Positions 60,032 through 64,000 of a stretch of 64,000 nucleotides of DNA are shown here, piece by piece. Position 1 is the first letter of the stretch; each line of letters opens with the position of its first letter. This DNA comes from Candidatus Poribacteria bacterium (GTDB taxonomy: Bacteria > Poribacteria > WGA-4E > WGA-3G). The stretch covers positions 1 to 64,000 of the forward strand of contig PYIY01000079.1 in assembly GCA_003635195.1 (NCBI GenBank), given 5' to 3'. Below the pieces are notes generated by a model, which was not told where the DNA came from, did no database searches, and saw only the letters and a list, made by a program, of their open reading frames with translations. The position numbers and the translations under genes were made by a program.

Positions 60032-61549
60032 ATGAAGGACTTTCAGCAGCACATCCAAAAAGCAGTTCGATTGATCCCCGTTCAAATCGGGTTAATCGCG
60101 CTGTTTTTCTGTATTTACCATCTGTTTTTGAAATATATTATGCGCGAGACGGGACTTGACTTAGGCGCAGTCGGGTATAACAGACATGTTGTACCGCTTT
60201 ACGCCCAACCGAGTTTTGACTTGAGTTTATGGATACTGCCTGCTTTGATTGTATGTGTCGGTTTCTTGTATCTGTGCCACAGATACCTTCTTTCGGATAT
60301 ATCCGATGGACGCTTAATCGGCATAGCGATCGTCTGTTTTATCGCAATTAACATTAGCGTTGCCCAAATTGACGGGTACCGAGAAATCGGGTCGGAAGAC
60401 GAGAAGGAACGGGTCTTAACGCTTCTCGAACCGTATACGCGAACTTCATTAGAATATTACGGTGACGTGCCGCGGGTAGACGAACTCGGAATCCGCAGGT
60501 TTCTCAGGGATTATAGTAAACCAGAAGTGTTTGACACACTTTCAGGACACACGCGTACCCATCCGCCGGGCGGTGTGCTTTTCTTATGGCATGTCTGTGC
60601 ACTTTTCGGTTACAATCTCATATCCGCATCTTTAGTTACGATCATCTTTACCGCGCTTACGGTGATACCGATCTACCGACTTGCGGAGATGCTTTACGGT
60701 AAAAAGGTCGCCAAGTACGCACTCCTCCTTTTTCTTATCACGCCAAATTTTGTGATGTTCACCGGCACGTCAATGGACGGTCCCTTCAGTGTCTTTCCAA
60801 TCTTGAGTGTCTATCTTTTTTATGTCGCACGGGAGCGAGAGACCGTACCCGATCAGAAATGGTATGAATTCCGTCTATACAGTTTATTGACCGGAATTTC
60901 GCTTGCAGTCGGGATGTTCATGACGTATTCAACGGTCGTCGTCGGTGTGTTTCTGTGTGTGATTGCCTTATTGGAACGGAAACGATTCAGGCAGTATCTG
61001 AAGGTGCTGTTGTTCGCGAGTGCCGGATTCATCGGATTTTATCTGTTGCTCTTTGTCCTGACGGGATTCCGTCCGATTGAAGCACTCTGGGCAGCCATCA
61101 AAAAAGATGAGGCAGGCATGGGGAGCGGTTATGAGAGTATCGAACGTTATCTACATCTGAGTTTTGCTAACCTATTCGCTTTTCTCATCGGCGTAGGGTT
61201 TCCAATAACAACTGTCTGGCTCCGGCAACTCGCCTCAACAATAAAGGAGTGGCGGGAGGAGACCCTCTCACCTGAACGGGAAAGTGGTGAGCGGCGCACG
61301 TTGTGGATTTTCCGGCATGAGAACGTTGACACTTTTGTTATCGGTTTCCTAATTACACTCCTCTATTTTACATTCTCAACCTGGTTTACTATGGAAGTGG
61401 AGCGTATTTGGATTTTCATGGTGCCGTTTTTTGTTATCCCAGTTGCCAAACACCTCACAGCGCGCTCGCTGGCAGATTTTTATTGGGTCGCCGGTATACT
61501 CGTTGCGCAACTCATCGTTGGGGAAGTCCTGCTCTACACGTATTGGTAG
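60032..61549 (+). CDS. Multi-pass membrane protein, GT-C/PMT-like glycosyltransferase candidate
   Basis: A 505-residue protein with about 10-12 hydrophobic segments. A long extracytoplasmic loop after the third helix contains RTHPPGGVLFLWHV at about 170-185, a pattern seen in GT39/PMT-like and ArnT-like GT-C enzymes, with charged residues before the helix (SEDEKERVLTLLEPYTRTSL). Later features are YRLAEMLYGKKVAKYALLLF and TPNFVMFTGTSMDG, also like dolichol/undecaprenyl-phosphate-sugar users. It would transfer a sugar from a lipid carrier outside the membrane. The acceptor is unknown. It starts 8 bp after ispG, suggesting translational coupling, and precedes a GT4 glycosyltransferase. No direct proof of catalytic Asp/Glu could be obtained by eye. 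Confidence 0.7.
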   Translation: MKDFQQHIQKAVRLIPVQIGLIALFFCIYHLFLKYIMRETGLDLGAVGYNRHVVPLYAQPSFDLSLWILPALIVCVGFLYLCHRYLLSDISDGRLIGIAIVCFIAINISVAQIDGYREIGSEDEKERVLTLLEPYTRTSLEYYGDVPRVDELGIRRFLRDYSKPEVFDTLSGHTRTHPPGGVLFLWHVCALFGYNLISASLVTIIFTALTVIPIYRLAEMLYGKKVAKYALLLFLITPNFVMFTGTSMDGPFSVFPILSVYLFYVARERETVPDQKWYEFRLYSLLTGISLAVGMFMTYSTVVVGVFLCVIALLERKRFRQYLKVLLFASAGFIGFYLLLFVLTGFRPIEALWAAIKKDEAGMGSGYESIERYLHLSFANLFAFLIGVGFPITTVWLRQLASTIKEWREETLSPERESGERRTLWIFRHENVDTFVIGFLITLLYFTFSTWFTMEVERIWIFMVPFFVIPVAKHLTARSLADFYWVAGILVAQLIVGEVLLYTYW

Positions 61550-61555
61550 CAGAGG

Positions 61556-61655
61556 AGTAACCAGTAACCAGTGTCCAGTATCCGGTAACCAGAGAACTCT
61601 CTCTGTGAAGCACTCTTATAACTGGAAACTGGAAACTCGTAACTGGAAACTGGAA
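61556..61655. repeat. ACTGG-type inverted repeat, copy 4
   Basis: The left arm, AGTAACCAGTAACCAGTGTCC and following units, runs to 61591. The loop carries GAGAACTCTCTCT. The right arm, AACTGGAAACTGGAAACTCG and following units, runs to 61655. It occupies the whole gap between the membrane gene and the GT4 gene. The GGAAA just before the GT4 ATG, its only ribosome-binding-like site, belongs to the repeat. Confidence 0.7.
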
Positions 61656-61657
61656 AA

Positions 61658-62752
61658 ATGCGAATTCTTTATGTCATTGATTCCATGACAAAAGACGGTG
61701 CCGAATCCCAGCTGCTCAAGACATTAGCGCGGTTACCGCCGGAACGGTATGAAGTATCTGTTGTACTGAGCCGTGCCGAAGGCGAACGCGTGGCAGAACT
61801 CACAGCGATACATTGTGTGCGCGCGGTTACAACGCTCACAGGCGGAGACAGAGGTAGACCTCTACTGGAAAAAGCGTTTGCAATCGCTGGTATTGTCAGA
61901 GCAATTAAACCCAACATCGTACACAGTTGGCTGTGGTATTCCAATTTCCTCTGTGGACTTTCCCGTAAGTGTGGTTTTTGGCGACGTATCCCGTTTGTTG
62001 CCTCACAACGCGGCGATTATCATGCCCGATACGGCAAATTCCGGCTCTGGCTCACCGAAAAGGTCATCTACAACACCGCCGATGTCCTATTGACGAATTC
62101 CGAACCGATTCAACGCTATCTCTGCCAACGGTATCCAGCCAAGAAAATTCATAGTATTCCCAATCTATTAGAATTACCGACTGAGGCATGGGCGCAGCGA
62201 CCAACACCTGAAACCGAGGAAAAATTAATCGTCGGTGTCGGACGCTTCGCACCTGAAAAAGGGCATCGTTATCTAATAGAGGCATTAAACCTGCTGACGC
62301 AACAGGATATTGCGTGGCGATGCATGTTTCTCGGTGAAGGTGAATTGGAGGCAGAACTCCGTGCGCTCGCCTCAGAATACGGAATCTCCGATAAGATAGC
62401 GTTCCCTGGTTTTTGTGAGGATGTCTTTTCTGTGCTGCTAACGGCAGATGTCTTTGTCCTCCCATCACTCCACGAGAGTTCGCCGAATGCGCTGATTGAG
62501 GCGATGGGGATCGGGATGCCTTGCATCGCATCAGATGTCGGGGGAATCGTAGACCTGATTGAAGACGAGACAAACGGTGTTCGAGTTCCGCCAAAGGACC
62601 CGACATCGTTAGCAGCGGCACTACAACGGATATTGACAGAACCCGATTTTGCTGAAAAGTTGGGGAGAAACGCACGCACAACTATTCAGCAGAAGTTCAA
62701 CAGTGCGGAGTCTATCAAGAAATTGGAAGAGATTTATCAACGGTTTTTGTAG
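61658..62752 (+). CDS. Glycosyltransferase family 4 (GT-B fold)
   Basis: This 364-residue cytoplasmic glycosyltransferase has an N-terminal donor-independent domain (RILYVIDSMTKDGAESQLLK; IVHSWLWYSNFL; VASQRGDYHARYGKFRLWLT). The C-terminal Rossmann domain holds the retaining GT4 hallmarks: GVGRFAPEKGHRYLIEAL and the E-x7-E box in LHESSPNALIEAMGIGMP, followed by CIASDVGGIVDLI. It would transfer a sugar from a nucleotide donor to a lipid-linked or secondary-metabolite acceptor; the sugar is not evident. It is bracketed by the GT-C-like membrane gene and an overlapping methyltransferase, a usual set for cell-surface glycan or lipid-linked sugar assembly. Confidence 0.92.
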   Translation: MRILYVIDSMTKDGAESQLLKTLARLPPERYEVSVVLSRAEGERVAELTAIHCVRAVTTLTGGDRGRPLLEKAFAIAGIVRAIKPNIVHSWLWYSNFLCGLSRKCGFWRRIPFVASQRGDYHARYGKFRLWLTEKVIYNTADVLLTNSEPIQRYLCQRYPAKKIHSIPNLLELPTEAWAQRPTPETEEKLIVGVGRFAPEKGHRYLIEALNLLTQQDIAWRCMFLGEGELEAELRALASEYGISDKIAFPGFCEDVFSVLLTADVFVLPSLHESSPNALIEAMGIGMPCIASDVGGIVDLIEDETNGVRVPPKDPTSLAAALQRILTEPDFAEKLGRNARTTIQQKFNSAESIKKLEEIYQRFL

Positions 62753-63558
62753 TGAATGGTTCGATGCTTTATTGTGAAGAGATGAAAGATAGATTAACAA
62801 AATGGCATGCTGCCTACATTCAGAACGCTTACCAGGAATTAAAACGCGGCGCGACACGAAAACAACTTGATACACTGAATATTGATGCTACTGGTAAAAG
62901 AGTATTGGATGTCGGATGCGGACCGGGAAATCTTCTTGCCGCTCTCTCCGCTGATGCACCGGAACTCCTCATCGGGGTTGATGTGGACGAGATATTCTTG
63001 GTGTGTGGGCGTTCTCAAATCCAAAATTCAACAGAGAAGCAGTCACCAGTTACCAGTTACCAGTTACCAGTTAAGAAAGAGCCCTCTTCTCTGGAAACTG
63101 GAAACTGGCCACTGGTTACTGATAAAGCAGTTCCGACCTTGCTCCGTGCTTCACTTCCGACCCTGCCATTTGCAGATGAAACATTTGACCTCGTAACCTG
63201 TCTCCTCGTTATGCCACACGTCCCTGATGACAGCGCAGCTTTGACTGAACTTGCACGCGTCTTGAAACCCGGCGGCACGCTCGCCATCTCCGGACATGGG
63301 TTCGGATTCCCGCTTCGATACCTCAAACGCTTCAGGCTAAAACCGTTGCAGATGTATCTCGCCAGTTTGATCTATAAATGGACTGGGAAAAAATGGATCC
63401 GGAACACGCTCCAGAACGACCGGAAAATTTGTGACTTCTTGGACAGTATCGGTGTAGTGCCAGAGATGTACCACTACAATCAAAAAATCCTCGGATGTGT
63501 CGTGACTTATTGGATTAAGGCGATTAAGAGCGATACCAATCCTAAAGCCACGCAGTAG
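62752..63558 (+). CDS. Class I SAM-dependent methyltransferase with an in-frame repeat insertion
   Basis: A 268-residue methyltransferase. Motif I is VLDVGCGPGNLL (about 50-61), with acidic LLIGVDVDEIFL at the end of strand 2. The post-motif segments are FADETFDLVTCLLVMPHVPD and ELARVLKPGGTLAISGHGFG (the latter about 165-185), typical of Methyltransf_11. Between the strand 2 region and motif II, about 28 residues (97-124, including SPVTSYQLPVKKEPSSLETG) are encoded by a whole ACTGG-type repeat and are not expected in the fold. The start is a GTG overlapping the stop of the glycosyltransferase by one base; ATGs at 62764 and 62782 are alternatives. The C-terminus overlaps the convergent uppP gene by 52 bp. 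Substrate unknown, probably a sugar or lipid of the preceding enzymes. Confidence 0.82.
   Translation: MNGSMLYCEEMKDRLTKWHAAYIQNAYQELKRGATRKQLDTLNIDATGKRVLDVGCGPGNLLAALSADAPELLIGVDVDEIFLVCGRSQIQNSTEKQSPVTSYQLPVKKEPSSLETGNWPLVTDKAVPTLLRASLPTLPFADETFDLVTCLLVMPHVPDDSAALTELARVLKPGGTLAISGHGFGFPLRYLKRFRLKPLQMYLASLIYKWTGKKWIRNTLQNDRKICDFLDSIGVVPEMYHYNQKILGCVVTYWIKAIKSDTNPKATQ
63040..63122. repeat. ACTGG-type inverted repeat, copy 5, inside the methyltransferase gene
   Basis: The left arm is CAGTCACCAGTTACCAG and following units (63040-63072). The loop contains AAGAAAGAGCCCTCTTCT. The right arm is CTGGAAACTGGAAACTGG and following units (63091-63121). Arms and loop match the intergenic copies. The whole unit is read through without a stop. 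Confidence 0.8.
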
Positions 63559-64000
63559 TAGGAGAACAGAGAAAATTTGCCTCGGTTTAGGACGACCAAT
63601 AGAAACCGCAACGCGATATAACCGACAATAAACGCGGCAAGCATCCCTGCACCTACAACGTGAAACGGTATCGTGATGTCTCCGACATCTCGGATTTTCA
63701 GCACAACTGCCCCGAGTATCGCCGGAATTGAGAGCAGAAAGGAGTATTCCGCGGCAGTTTTTGCTGGAATCCCCAAAAACAGAGCCAGTGAGATCGTTGT
63801 TCCAGAGCGAGAGATACCGGGTGTAATTGCGCAGCCTTGGGCAATTCCGATGAGCGGTGCGTGCCACGTTTTCAACCCTCCGCTTGAAATTTCAGAACCT
63901 TCCATATCCTGTCTGCGAAGTCGAGGCAATTGCAAAATAACACCCGTAAGAATTAACATGATGCTCACAAGCTGAACTGCATCGAAAAAAGATTCTAACT
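63507..64000 (-). CDS. uppP: Undecaprenyl-diphosphatase, C-terminal part (runs off the right edge)
   Basis: The frame continues to the window end (LESFFDAVQLVSIMLILTG), so the GTG at 63968 is not the start and the N-terminal 100 or so residues lie outside. The visible part carries the BacA/UppP phosphatase motif PGISRSGTTISLALFLGIP and several membrane helices (FLLSIPAILGAVVLKI, FHVVGAGMLAAFIVGYIALR, YYCVALGLVSLLIALI), ending at a normal position for the family. The enzyme removes phosphate from undecaprenyl diphosphate at the outer membrane face to recycle the carrier for peptidoglycan and surface glycans. Its last 52 bp overlap the opposite-strand methyltransferase gene. Confidence 0.9.
   Translation of the reverse strand, partial: LESFFDAVQLVSIMLILTGVILQLPRLRRQDMEGSEISSGGLKTWHAPLIGIAQGCAITPGISRSGTTISLALFLGIPAKTAAEYSFLLSIPAILGAVVLKIRDVGDITIPFHVVGAGMLAAFIVGYIALRFLLVVLNRGKFSLFSYYCVALGLVSLLIALIQ

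Overview
The window looks like a fragment of a Candidatus Poribacteria-like genome, or a similarly repeat-rich relative in the Planctomycetes/Poribacteria sphere. This is inferred from gene content only: a phytanoyl-CoA dioxygenase-family oxygenase, a secreted beta-helix protein, an ECF sigma factor fused to WD40 repeats, very long TPR exoproteins, and many short palindromic repeats between and inside genes. No rRNA, tRNA or CRISPR array was seen.

Layout. 1-913 is a complete IS630-family element, inserted into a beta-propeller/BNR-type gene whose 3' part survives at 914-1671 (+). From about 1.8 to 56.8 kb every gene is on the minus strand, and 56.9-57.3 kb (a VOC protein) is too. Reading in the direction of transcription (right to left): an ECF sigma-TM-WD40 fusion (53002-56778), a small unknown protein (52332-52814), an exported WD40 protein (49173-52151), four giant paralogous TPR proteins (40115-48994, 30680-40102, 24749-30535, 15749-24694), then a MoxR/DUF58/von Willebrand A cluster with associated membrane proteins (5036-15498), a secreted beta-helix protein, a phytanoyl-CoA dioxygenase-like enzyme and an unknown protein. 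From 57.7 kb a plus-strand run follows: hisC, ispG, a multi-pass GT-C-like membrane protein, a GT4 glycosyltransferase and a methyltransferase. It converges on the 3' part of uppP, which runs off the right edge.

How the parts may work together. Five proteins (the sigma fusion, the exported WD40 protein and three of the four TPR giants) end in the same C-terminal module of about 170 residues. The sigma fusion and the exported WD40 protein also share their whole propeller region. Three minus-strand sites have the same ECF-type promoter form (TGCA[A/C]C, exactly 18 nt, CGTC, then ACTA). They lie before the sigma fusion itself, before the small unknown gene, and before the MoxR/vWA cluster. I infer an autoregulated, membrane-tethered sigma factor whose outer half resembles the surface/periplasmic proteins it may monitor, and whose regulon includes the MoxR-vWA cluster. 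This is the best candidate for an undescribed system here.

A second theme is invasion by small repeats. Five copies of an ACTGG-rich inverted-repeat family sit at gene junctions; one lies in frame inside a methyltransferase and one supplies the C-terminus of HisC. A separate perfect palindrome lies in frame inside a vWA protein gene.
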